From positions 1-16,443 of the forward strand of contig CALAPG010000227.1 of assembly GCA_937889485.1 (NCBI GenBank): DNA of 16,443 nucleotides. The letters are read 5' to 3'. The notes under the pieces were generated by a model, which had not been told where the DNA came from, made no database searches, and worked only from the letters and a program-made list of their open reading frames with translations. A program made the translations under genes and the position numbers. Of the stretch, positions 8,363-15,501 are shown piece after piece. This DNA comes from an uncultured Moraxella sp. (GTDB lineage: Bacteria > Pseudomonadota > Gammaproteobacteria > Pseudomonadales > Moraxellaceae). Numbering within the stretch: position 1 is the stretch's first letter; each line of letters starts with the position of its first letter.

Positions 8363-9523
8363 ATGATTGGCAACTGGCTAGGTCATCTTGGAACGATCAT
8401 CGCTCTTTTGGTCATCGTATGGTCATGCCTAAAAACCTTACAAGTCAATGCATCAGCAGGCAATGTGCAAATTTGGCTACAACTGACGACCTACTACGCG
8501 CGCTTTTGGGTACTGTGGTTATTGGTATGGGCAAATGTGCAGCTGGTATTTAACAACCAAGCCATGTACTGGTTACTAATTGCGCTATCGCTACTATATT
8601 TGTACATGACGTGGATTGAGCCCAACCGCTTACGGGTGTCACGCCATCAGATTGCGCTCACCGTTCCCGCCGCTATCTCGGCGCCTGCTAGCACCTCTTT
8701 ACTCAAACACTCAGCACACAAAGCCTCAGCGCCCAAAGCCAATGCGCAGCTAGCGGTGTTAAGTGATATTCATGTGGGTATTTTTTCCAACAAAAAGCAA
8801 TTAGAACGGTTGGTAAAATGCCTCAATCAACTGCCCGTTGACGCAGTGATTATTTTAGGCGATTGGGTTTATCATACTGGCGCAGATTTGGTTGGGCAAA
8901 TGATGATACTAAAAGCGCTCAACAAACCCTGCTACACCGTGTTTAGCCAGTCAGACAATGACCAATCCAAAGCCTATAGCCACCGCAGCGACTGTAACCC
9001 ACAAAACGAGCAACTGTCTTATGTATTATCAAGTCTTGGCATCGAGCGGTTGCCCGAAACAGGGGTAACGATTGCAGGGGTCAAAGTCATGGGCGTGAGC
9101 GACGGCGTGACCGCTGATCTTCCTCACTTGATACGACAATACACGGGTGCAGGTTGTCCGCTGATTATTGCCACACATGACATAAAGCAGCTTGAAGCCA
9201 ATCCCAAAACATTACAAGCCGCTCATGCCAATACCTTGGTGGTTGCAGGTCAGACCCATGGTGGGCAAGTGAATATTCCCATGCTTACCCCGTTAATGGT
9301 CAAAGCACTAAGCGGTAACAAGCTGGTGGCAGGTCTTCGCAAACCCAATAACCGTGCACTAGCAGCCCAAGCACTAGCAGCCAAAGATAGTGTCCAAGAA
9401 ACCCTCCATCAGCGTTATCAAGTGTGGATTAATACAGGTATTGGGATGACAGGTCTACCGTTTCGGTTGCATTGTCCGCCGACCATTGATGTGTTAGATA
9501 TTACAATCAACGCTGACCTATAA
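8363..9523 (+). CDS. Membrane-anchored YkuE-like metallophosphoesterase, altered metal-binding motifs
   Basis: This is a calcineurin-like phosphoesterase of the YkuE/YaeI type, with about three N-terminal hydrophobic helices (roughly 8-26, 46-63, 68-84). The soluble domain is probably cytoplasmic or periplasmic at the inner membrane. Motif I (SDIH, 134-137) and motif II (ILGDW, 164-168) are intact. The family's GNHD segment reads SQSD (195-198). H272 lies where the later histidine is expected. The terminal GHTHGGQ reads GQTHGGQ (296-302). Thus an Asn ligand, the catalytic His and one His ligand appear replaced. The tail INTGIGMTGLPFRLHCPPTIDVLDI is typical of YkuE-like proteins and shows the fold is otherwise preserved. 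It may be a catalytically impaired or differently tuned member; the substrate is unknown. A 15-bp near-exact tandem duplication (9356-9385) encodes the ALAAQALAAK stretch. Confidence 0.85.
   Translation: MIGNWLGHLGTIIALLVIVWSCLKTLQVNASAGNVQIWLQLTTYYARFWVLWLLVWANVQLVFNNQAMYWLLIALSLLYLYMTWIEPNRLRVSRHQIALTVPAAISAPASTSLLKHSAHKASAPKANAQLAVLSDIHVGIFSNKKQLERLVKCLNQLPVDAVIILGDWVYHTGADLVGQMMILKALNKPCYTVFSQSDNDQSKAYSHRSDCNPQNEQLSYVLSSLGIERLPETGVTIAGVKVMGVSDGVTADLPHLIRQYTGAGCPLIIATHDIKQLEANPKTLQAAHANTLVVAGQTHGGQVNIPMLTPLMVKALSGNKLVAGLRKPNNRALAAQALAAKDSVQETLHQRYQVWINTGIGMTGLPFRLHCPPTIDVLDITINADL
9356..9385 (+). repeat. 15-bp tandem duplication inside the metallophosphoesterase gene
   Basis: GCACTAGCAGCCCAA (9356-9370) is followed directly by GCACTAGCAGCCAAA (9371-9385), one mismatch apart. 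It duplicates the residues ALAAQ/ALAAK in frame, probably in a surface loop near the C-terminus. Confidence 0.8.
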
Positions 9524-9603
9524 GGTAACGATCGGTATGGCTTGCGCGTGGTCACGTGGTTTTTGCATTGACTGCTTCCCCTTTCTATGGTGAGAGGATT
9601 ATT

Positions 9604-9756
9604 TCTAAAAAACGGTCAAGCCCGACAGCAAAAATGTTTTTAGAGATTGCAAATTTGGCGATAAAAAATGGCAAACCTTGGTATAGTAACCGACAGATTG
9701 GCAACGAAACAGCTTAAACTTTGCATAATTTTTATGCTAAACTAAGCAAAAATTGC
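9604..9756. promoter_or_regulatory. dapA: dapA upstream region with several short inverted repeats
   Basis: The 288-bp gap at 9524-9811 contains no gene I can support. It does hold three inverted repeats: TCTAAAAA/TTTTTAGA (9604-9611 and 9637-9644), GCATAA-TTT-TTATGC (9723-9737) and GCAA-AAA-TTGC (9746-9756). A weak promoter match, TTAAAC (9714-9719), 18 nt, TAAACT (9738-9743), overlaps the second repeat. A TATAGT at 9682-9687 is another possible -10. No lysine-riboswitch-like layout is evident. Confidence 0.35.
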
Positions 9757-9811
9757 CTAATATTTCATCCTCTCAGACAACGATAGTTAAGGTTTTGTTC
9801 AAGGTATTGCT

Positions 9812-10705
9812 ATGACAACCATCCAAGATAAACTGCAAGGCTCTATGGTCGCTTTGGTTACTCCCATGCACAGCAATGGTGACGTCGATTGGCAATCATT
9901 GGCAAATCTCATTGACTGGCAAATTGAGCAGGGCACTGATGTCCTTGTTTCGGTAGGCACCACAGGCGAATCTGCCACCCTTTCAATGCAAGAACATGCC
10001 GACGTCATTGAATTCACCATGAAGCAAGTGGCGGGGCGTATTCCTGTTATCGCAGGCACAGGCGCCAACAACACTGTAGAAGCCATTGAATTGACTCAGC
10101 ATGCCAAACAAGCGGGTGCAGATGCGGTATTGCTTGTTGTGCCTTACTACAACAAACCCACCCAAGAAGGCTTGTATTTACATTATAAAGCCATCGCCGA
10201 GGCGGTAGATATTCCTCAAGTATTGTATAACGTACCAGGTCGTACAATTGTGGACATGCAGCAAGCGACAGTTGAGCGGTTGGCAGATATTGATAACATC
10301 ATTGCTATCAAAGATGCGACAGGTGATGTAGTACGTGGCGCCAAATTAATTGAGGCGGTGAAAGGTCGTATGACAGTGTTTTCAGGTGATGACGCCACCG
10401 CGCTTGAGCTTATGCGTCATGGCGCAAAAGGCAATATCTCAGTAACAGCAAACGTAGCACCAAAAGCGATGAGCCAAATTTTTAATTTGGCGCTACAAGG
10501 CGACTTTGAGCAAGCTGCCAGCATCAACCAAAAAATCGCGCATCTACACGCTGATTTATTTGTGGAGTCTAGCCCAATCCCAGCAAAATATGCCTTATAT
10601 AAAATGGGACAAATCGAGCAAGGTATTCGTTTACCGCTTACTTGGTTGTCTGCAGCGCACCAACCTATGATTGATGATGCCCTTATCAAAGCAGGTTTAT
10701 TATGA
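9812..10705 (+). CDS. dapA: 4-hydroxy-tetrahydrodipicolinate synthase
   Basis: This enzyme condenses pyruvate with L-aspartate-4-semialdehyde, the first committed step to diaminopimelate and lysine. It is a TIM-barrel, Schiff-base enzyme of 297 residues. It shows GTTGES with the two active-site threonines (T50, T51), PYYNKPTQEG with Y113, LYNVPGRT with the catalytic Tyr139 and substrate-binding Arg144, and the Schiff-base Lys167 in IAIKDATGD. These are uniformly shifted by 6 from the E. coli positions. GNISVTANVAP (208-218) closes the pattern. Among aldolase-family relatives (NanA, KDG aldolase), the GTTGES/VPGRT combination identifies DapA. AAGG sits 8 nt before the ATG. Its stop overlaps the next gene (ATGA), and purC follows, which is the E. 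coli order dapA-bamC-purC. Confidence 0.97.
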   Translation: MTTIQDKLQGSMVALVTPMHSNGDVDWQSLANLIDWQIEQGTDVLVSVGTTGESATLSMQEHADVIEFTMKQVAGRIPVIAGTGANNTVEAIELTQHAKQAGADAVLLVVPYYNKPTQEGLYLHYKAIAEAVDIPQVLYNVPGRTIVDMQQATVERLADIDNIIAIKDATGDVVRGAKLIEAVKGRMTVFSGDDATALELMRHGAKGNISVTANVAPKAMSQIFNLALQGDFEQAASINQKIAHLHADLFVESSPIPAKYALYKMGQIEQGIRLPLTWLSAAHQPMIDDALIKAGLL

Positions 10706-11004
10706 AAACAGCGTTTATATTAAATCACCGCCCAATCTCTGCTGCCGCGCTTATTACGGTAGCGGCTCTTAGCGTGGCAGTCACAGGTTGCAGCACTTTT
10801 AAGCGCAGTGTTGCTGATAACTCACTTGACTATGCCAAAACCCAAAAACTTGCGCCTGTCCAGTTACCCGCGGCGGCGCAAACTTTGCCGTTTACCCCCA
10901 TCTATCATGTGCCGCAATCTGGCGAAAATACGTTAAAGCTAAAAAATGACAGCAGTAAGCGCTTTGAGCTACCACGCCCCATTTCTACGGTAAAACAAAA
11001 TTAA
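10702..11004 (+). CDS. Short BamC/NlpB-like lipoprotein (N-terminal region only)
   Basis: A type II signal peptide (MKTAFILNHR then a hydrophobic core, lipobox VTGC) predicts lipidation at Cys30 and anchoring in the outer membrane. The mature part is only 71 residues and appears extended: CSTFKRSVADNSLDYAKTQ, then LAPVQLPAAAQTLPFTPIYHVP, ending in FELPRP. This resembles the unstructured N-terminus of E. coli BamC (Cys-Ser...Tyr-Lys-Arg...Asp-Tyr/Ala-Tyr...L..P....LP...Y.IP...RPP), the segment that binds BamD. The two helix-grip domains of full-length BamC (about 340 residues) are absent, and no continuation is visible before purC. Gene position between dapA and purC is exactly that of bamC. 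I infer a minimal BamC; a small lipoprotein of unrelated function remains possible. Confidence 0.75.
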   Translation: MKTAFILNHRPISAAALITVAALSVAVTGCSTFKRSVADNSLDYAKTQKLAPVQLPAAAQTLPFTPIYHVPQSGENTLKLKNDSSKRFELPRPISTVKQN

Positions 11005-11005
11005 G

Positions 11006-11027
11006 TGTCAAGCCTATTACCTTGACA
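11006..11027. repeat. Inverted repeat between the BamC-like gene and purC
   Basis: TGTCAAG (11006-11012) and CTTGACA (11021-11027) form a perfect 7-bp stem with an 8-nt loop, just after the stop codon of the BamC-like gene and 31 nt before the purC ATG. It has no T-tract, so it is not a simple terminator. It could stabilise or process the transcript, or bind a regulator. Confidence 0.5.
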
Positions 11028-11058
11028 GCAAATTTGGACAGCAACTTTGGAACCTACC

Positions 11059-11775
11059 ATGCAAAAACAGCAGTTACTTTATAAAGGCAAAGCAAAATCT
11101 GTGTTTGAAACAGACAACCCAGATTATTTGATTTTAGAATTTCGTGATGATACGTCTGCCTTTAATGGTGAGCGTATTGAACAATTGGCGCGCAAAGGTA
11201 AAGTCAACAATCGCTTTAATGCTTTTGTTATGCAAAAACTTGCCGAAGCAGGGATTGAAACCCATTTTGAGCAGCAATTGTCTGATGAAGAAGTGTTGGT
11301 CAAACGTCTGACGATGATTCCTGTAGAGTGCGTGGTGCGTAACTATGCTGCGGGTAGTTTGGTTCGCCGTTTGGGGCTGCAAGAAGGTCAAGCCTTGACG
11401 CCACCCACGTTTGAGCTGTTTTTTAAAGATGATGCTCTAGGCGATCCGATGGTTAATGATTCATTGGCAATTTCACTAGGCTGGGCAACCCAAGCGCAGT
11501 TAGATGAAATGAAAGCCTTAACCTTCAGAGTCAATGACGTGTTATCTAAGCTTTTTGATGAAGGCGGCTTGATGCTGGTAGATTTTAAGCTTGAATTTGG
11601 TGTATTCAAAGACCGTATTGTGCTAGGCGATGAGTTCTCACCCGATGGCTGCCGCGTTTGGGACAAAGAAACCAAGAAAAAATTGGACAAAGACCGCTTT
11701 CGCCAAAGTCTGGGTGATGTAATCGAAGGATACGAAGAAGTGGCTCAGCGGATTGGCGTGCCAATGCCTGAATAG
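11059..11775 (+). CDS. purC: SAICAR synthetase (phosphoribosylaminoimidazole-succinocarboxamide synthase)
   Basis: This enzyme joins CAIR and L-aspartate with ATP to give SAICAR in purine synthesis. From the ATG at 11059 it has 238 residues, against 237 as I recall for E. coli, and it aligns from the first residues ([18 protein letters not shown]). Visible landmarks are the nucleotide-binding YKGKAKSV, the [10 protein letters not shown] loop, [19 protein letters not shown] segment ([14 protein letters not shown]), the conserved [31 protein letters not shown] and [10 protein letters not shown]. An in-frame TTG at 11047 would add four residues. The GGA 8 nt before the ATG supports 11059. It is probably transcribed with dapA and the lipoprotein gene and ends at a terminator. 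Confidence 0.97.
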   Translation: MQKQQLLYKGKAKSVFETDNPDYLILEFRDDTSAFNGERIEQLARKGKVNNRFNAFVMQKLAEAGIETHFEQQLSDEEVLVKRLTMIPVECVVRNYAAGSLVRRLGLQEGQALTPPTFELFFKDDALGDPMVNDSLAISLGWATQAQLDEMKALTFRVNDVLSKLFDEGGLMLVDFKLEFGVFKDRIVLGDEFSPDGCRVWDKETKKKLDKDRFRQSLGDVIEGYEEVAQRIGVPMPE

Positions 11776-11797
11776 TAAAAAAACGATTATGAATAAA

Positions 11798-11826
11798 AAA
11801 TAAACTGGGGCTTGCTCCAGTTTTTT
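11798..11826 (+). terminator. Intrinsic terminator after purC
   Basis: AAACTGG (11802-11808) pairs with CCAGTTT (11817-11823), extended by a G-T wobble, with a short loop and a run of T residues to 11826. The next gene starts only 6 nt beyond it. Confidence 0.85.
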
Positions 11827-11832
11827 GTTGGT

Positions 11833-12942
11833 ATGACCATGATAAAAAAAATTACAACATTTATTTTAAACCATGCTGTGTTACATCAGTATATTAAGCA
11901 GCCAACCACTAGTTTGGCAACATTTAATCGCAATCCTAGACCGTGGCATATGCCGTTGGTTGCGGCAATTGCGGTGAGCTTTCCTGTATTGGTTGGGGCG
12001 TATTTGCATAATTTGGCAATGGGATTGTTAGCGTCACTTGGTTCAATGGTCATTTTAAATTTGCCATATGCGGGTGGTTTGCTGTTTCGTATGACGGCGG
12101 TGTTGGCGTGTAGCTTTGGTATGGTGGCTTGTTTTGCCGTGGGGTTGATTGCTCATCGTGTACCCATATTAACGGTGCCGCTGATGATGTTTATCACATT
12201 TTGGATTACGCTGTTTAGCCGCTATTATAAATTGTCTCCACCTGGCGGGCTATTTATTATTATGGCGGCTGCCATTGCGCTGTTTATGCCAGCAAGCTTT
12301 TCACAAATCCCTGATTTTATTGGTTTGGTGGCATTGGGGGCATTATTTTCGGGGATAGTGGCGTGCTTTTATTCATTGATATTGGTATACGGTAACACGG
12401 TCGCGCCTGTGCCTGAGGTGATGCCTGTGCAAGATGTATTAGCGGATAGCGCGATTGTCTCTATCTTTGTGGCGTTGTCTTTGATGGTTGCGTTGGTTTT
12501 TGAGATGCCAAAGCCGTATTGGGTGCCGATGAGCTGTTATGTGATTATGCTTGGTATGAACTTTCAGAGTATCTGGACAAAACTGGTACACCGTCTTGCG
12601 GGCACTGGGGTAGGGATTTTATTGGCATGGCTGTTGTTACTGCTAAGTCCCGATGCAATCGGCGTTGCCATGATTATTTTTGCGGTGATGTTTTGTATTG
12701 AGACGTTGATTGTGCGGCATTACGGGGCTGCCGTGGTATTTATTACCCCATTGACCATTTTTTTGGCAGAATATAGTGCCGCCCAGCCTAGTCCCATCAA
12801 TGAAATTATTGCCACCCGCTTTTGGGATACGGCAGCGGGCTGCCTCATGGGTATCTTAGGCGGCTTGGTGATTTTGTCGCCCGCTATCAAACAAAAAAGC
12901 CAAATGGTGGTGAATAAAGTGTTAAACAAACTGGCGCTTTGA
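11833..12942 (+). CDS. FUSC-family (fusaric acid resistance/YccS-like) membrane protein
   Basis: This is an integral inner-membrane protein of about 369 residues with two hydrophobic bundles of some five to six helices each (approximately 40-185 and 205-345). A short linker containing PVPEVMPVQDVLADSA joins them. The second bundle holds KPYWVPMSCYVIM...IWTKLVHRLAGTGVG, which matches the FUSC-type repeat (YW...a.v.......t..R..gt..G). The first bundle has a weaker version of the same pattern (RPWHMPLVAAIAVSFP). Family members are associated with aromatic-acid or drug efflux, but the substrate is not predictable. It lacks a large cytoplasmic domain. ATGs at 11833 and 11839 are both possible; neither has a clear ribosome-binding site. 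It converges on serB with 38 bp between and no evident terminator. Confidence 0.8.
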   Translation: MTMIKKITTFILNHAVLHQYIKQPTTSLATFNRNPRPWHMPLVAAIAVSFPVLVGAYLHNLAMGLLASLGSMVILNLPYAGGLLFRMTAVLACSFGMVACFAVGLIAHRVPILTVPLMMFITFWITLFSRYYKLSPPGGLFIIMAAAIALFMPASFSQIPDFIGLVALGALFSGIVACFYSLILVYGNTVAPVPEVMPVQDVLADSAIVSIFVALSLMVALVFEMPKPYWVPMSCYVIMLGMNFQSIWTKLVHRLAGTGVGILLAWLLLLLSPDAIGVAMIIFAVMFCIETLIVRHYGAAVVFITPLTIFLAEYSAAQPSPINEIIATRFWDTAAGCLMGILGGLVILSPAIKQKSQMVVNKVLNKLAL

Positions 12943-12980
12943 CCACCAACATGAGAATGCCTAAAAAGCCTTTGTATGAG

Positions 12981-13979
12981 CTATGAGGTTAAACCTAAAA
13001 TTGCCATTACGCCATCAAGACCTGCCACATTAACGGCATAGTCCGCTTGGGCGCGCACAATGGGCTTGGCACGATAGGCCACCCCAATATCGGCAAGTCC
13101 CAACATGGGCAAATCATTGGCGCCATCGCCAACTGCCACCGTTTGATTTAGCCCAATGCCAAGGCGGCTGGCAACGCTTTGCAAAATATCAGCCTTGCGC
13201 TGACCATCTACAATCGGTGAGGTGACCTTGCCTGTGACCTTGCCATCGATGATATCAAGGTCATTGGCATATACCTCGTCAATACCTAGGGTGTTTTTGA
13301 CATGCTCGGCAAAATAATTAAAACCACCTGATACCAAGACTACATGATAGCCATTTGCTTTTAGTGCGCTAACCAAACGTTTGGCGCCCACGCTAAACGT
13401 AATGTGATGGTTGACAATATCTTCTAATGCCTCGCTAGATAACCCTTTTAATAGTGCAACACGGCGCGTGAAGCTTTCGACAAAATCAATCTCGCCGCGC
13501 ATTGCAGACTCAGTGATCGTATCCACTTGCTCGCCAATGCCTGCTTTTTTTGCAAGCTCCACAATCACTTCTTGCTCAATCAGTGTGGAGTCCATGTCAA
13601 ATAGTGCCAGTTTATGCGGGCGTAGTAGCGTGGCAAGGGGCATAGCATTGACATCAATGTTATTAAGGTTGGTGGCGGCAAATGCCGCTTTTACTTGTGG
13701 CAAAAGCGGGGGCAAGCCCTCGCAGCCCAAACCTTCCACCACCCATTGCAGTGTCGTCACCGCGCTCACTTGTTCACATTGGGCTAGACTAGCATTGGCG
13801 TGCCAATCTAGCTCATTGACCAAGGTAGATTGATAAAGGACGCGCAGCGCGGGGTGGATATTTGCCAACACGTCACTAATTTGGTTGATTGTGCCTAGCT
13901 CGAATTTGGACGCGCAAAGGGTCAGCACCCAACTATTGGGAAACTGCTTATCAAGTTGATACAAAAAATTCGCTGTCAT
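12981..13979 (-). CDS. serB: Phosphoserine phosphatase
   Basis: This HAD-superfamily enzyme hydrolyses O-phospho-L-serine to serine, the last step of serine synthesis. The 332-residue protein has an N-terminal regulatory-like domain of about 120 residues, as in other gammaproteobacterial SerB proteins. The HAD motifs follow in order: LFDMDSTL with nucleophile Asp128 and general acid Asp130, cap region EVIVELAKKAGIGEQV...MRGEIDFVESFTRRV, motif II VLVSGGF with Ser217, motif III Lys262 (RKADIL), and motif IV VGDGANDLPML (283-293). A strong ribosome-binding site (AAGGGGG) lies about 9 nt before the ATG. It is divergent from the AhpA-like gene, an arrangement also seen in E. coli (serB next to ytjB/smp). 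Confidence 0.97.
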   Translation of the reverse strand: MTANFLYQLDKQFPNSWVLTLCASKFELGTINQISDVLANIHPALRVLYQSTLVNELDWHANASLAQCEQVSAVTTLQWVVEGLGCEGLPPLLPQVKAAFAATNLNNIDVNAMPLATLLRPHKLALFDMDSTLIEQEVIVELAKKAGIGEQVDTITESAMRGEIDFVESFTRRVALLKGLSSEALEDIVNHHITFSVGAKRLVSALKANGYHVVLVSGGFNYFAEHVKNTLGIDEVYANDLDIIDGKVTGKVTSPIVDGQRKADILQSVASRLGIGLNQTVAVGDGANDLPMLGLADIGVAYRAKPIVRAQADYAVNVAGLDGVMAILGLTS

Positions 13980-13993
13980 GGTGAATTACCCCC

Positions 13994-14022
13994 TTGTATG
14001 CCAAAAAAATAAGCATGATAAT
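13994..14022 (+). promoter_or_regulatory. Candidate promoter for the AhpA-like gene
   Basis: TTGTAT (13994-13999), a 17-nt spacer and GATAAT (14017-14022) form a moderate match. Its -10 overlaps the -10 of the divergent serB promoter. Confidence 0.45.
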
Positions 14023-14043
14023 GTAGCATTTAATCGCTGTTAA
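14015..14043 (-). promoter_or_regulatory. serB: Sigma70-type promoter for serB
   Basis: Read on the minus strand, TTAACA (14043-14038) and TATCAT (14020-14015) are separated by exactly 17 nt; each matches five of six consensus bases. Transcription would begin near 14008, about 29 nt before the start codon. Confidence 0.6.
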
Positions 14044-14061
14044 AGAAAGTTTAATCTACTC

Positions 14062-15420
14062 ATGAATCATTTAGCCCCCCGCCAAGGCAAATTTGCTATT
14101 ATCCTGCTTGTCAGTTTTTGTTTACACCTTCTAATGCTCGTCTTTAGTACAGAAAAATCCCAGTATGAGTACCGCACCAATAAAGGTGAAAAAATTGTCG
14201 AGCAGTTGGGCAAAGAGGCAATGGTTGGCATTGCTAACCAAGATCGGATTAGCTTAAGTGTACTTGCCAATCGCTATCAAGTTGATGAAGACGTTGCCAA
14301 ACTGGTAATCACCGATCCCAATAATCACACATTGGTACAAACAGGACAAGCACAAAATGACACGGGGCAAGTGATTGACAAACCAATTATCCAAAATAAC
14401 CAAGTGCTAGGTCATGCCATTATCACCATGAAAGCGGTATCTAAGGGCGAAATTGTCAGTAGCCAGTGGTTATTTATATTGGGTTCAGCAATTTTGCATG
14501 GTTTTTTGTGGTTAATTTATGGCTACGTGGCACGTCCAACCAATGAACAACTGGAGCAGTTGGGTGAAAAAATCCAGCAGCGCATAGTCATGGCGCGTGG
14601 GCAGCTAACGAATTTACCATCACGCAACGCAACCGAAGTCACGCATGATAGCACCGTCCACCACCAAGACGTAGACACACAAAACCCCACCACCAGCATC
14701 AAAGAGTTCTTAACAAGCAATGACGCGGCTGAGCCTAGCCTTGTTACCGAGAGCAGCGCGCCAATCAATACCAGCGTTCAGCCCCCTGTTACTCATGCTT
14801 TTACAGATAGCACACAGCAGCAAGACATAAAAATTCAGATCCATTTTCATGACCAATACAACCTATTAAAACGCGTTGCCCCTGAAATTGCTAACCCTTA
14901 TTTTCAGCTATGTGACCAACTGCTTATGCGTGCGTATCAAAGCTTATTGGTGCTCGATAATAGTTTGCTAAATCGTTATATCAAGGATGTCACCATCAGC
15001 GAAGCGCCTCGATTTAATGCCAACGGCGCCGTGATTCATCTAAAAGGCAAGCCTGAGCAGCTACCCCTTGCTGCTGTCTTACTATCCAAGCTATTGATTA
15101 TTTTAAACCAAGTAGTGTATGAAAAACACCGCGAACTCTCGCGGTTTGCCCTGCCTATGACCATCGGCACAAGCCTTAGCCAGCAGTTTATGGACGTGCA
15201 AAAATTGATGGTCAACCATGCTAAAGAAGACGGACTATTACTGCTGTATCCCAAACCGCTGCTAAAAACCTTAGATGGCAAAGTCCAGTTCAAAAATATC
15301 ACCCATCCCACTACCGTGGCGGAACGACAAATGGTTTGGTATAACGGACTCTCAGAAACCTTGATGACCGAACTCATTGCCAAGCGGGACGAAATTTTGA
15401 CAGCAACAGACAAATATTAG
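14062..15420 (+). CDS. AhpA/YtjB(Smp)-like two-TM protein with large C-terminal domain
   Basis: TM helices at about 11-29 and 136-154 flank a periplasmic domain of roughly 105 residues (KIVEQLGKEAMVGIANQDRI, then VLANRY, VITDPNNHTLVQTG, IIQNNQVLGHAIITM). This layout and these segments resemble E. coli YtjB/Smp (AhpA family), which also neighbours serB. Unlike the roughly 214-residue E. coli protein, this one has 452 residues. After TM2 come a helical segment (160-185), a low-complexity polar linker (about 187-253), and a globular cytoplasmic domain (about 255-450). That domain begins KIQIHFHDQYNLLKRV and contains NANGAVIHLKGKPEQLPLAAVLLSKLL and ALPMTIGTSLSQQFMDVQKL. Its strand-helix pattern faintly recalls a class III cyclase fold without catalytic residues; this is a guess. 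The function is unknown, with an envelope role inferred. Confidence 0.7.
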   Translation: MNHLAPRQGKFAIILLVSFCLHLLMLVFSTEKSQYEYRTNKGEKIVEQLGKEAMVGIANQDRISLSVLANRYQVDEDVAKLVITDPNNHTLVQTGQAQNDTGQVIDKPIIQNNQVLGHAIITMKAVSKGEIVSSQWLFILGSAILHGFLWLIYGYVARPTNEQLEQLGEKIQQRIVMARGQLTNLPSRNATEVTHDSTVHHQDVDTQNPTTSIKEFLTSNDAAEPSLVTESSAPINTSVQPPVTHAFTDSTQQQDIKIQIHFHDQYNLLKRVAPEIANPYFQLCDQLLMRAYQSLLVLDNSLLNRYIKDVTISEAPRFNANGAVIHLKGKPEQLPLAAVLLSKLLIILNQVVYEKHRELSRFALPMTIGTSLSQQFMDVQKLMVNHAKEDGLLLLYPKPLLKTLDGKVQFKNITHPTTVAERQMVWYNGLSETLMTELIAKRDEILTATDKY

Positions 15421-15467
15421 CAAATTGATTTGGGAAATTTTTTTTAACATATTTTTTTTAGCAATGC

Positions 15468-15496
15468 TTGACTTGTTTTTAAAAACCCCTTATAAG
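15468..15496 (+). promoter_or_regulatory. Promoter for the PA3496-like gene
   Basis: TTGACT (15468-15473), a 17-nt spacer and TATAAG (15491-15496) form a good match. The spacer contains a 12-bp perfect palindrome, GTTTTTAAAAAC (15475-15486). Confidence 0.6.
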
Positions 15497-15501
15497 GCTT
15501 A

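Noticed and set aside
9524..9811. Lysine riboswitch ahead of dapA
   Set aside because: The leader lacks the conserved multi-helix layout and consensus blocks expected for a lysine aptamer; only short simple inverted repeats are present.
11752..11765. ATTGGC-GT-GCCAAT inverted repeat near the end of purC
   Set aside because: It lies in codons for the conserved C-terminal residues of PurC (RIGVPMPE), so coding constraint explains it; no further support for a regulatory role.
13411..13833. Plus-strand 140-residue ORF inside serB
   Set aside because: It is a shadow of the serB frame, which carries all HAD motifs on the other strand.
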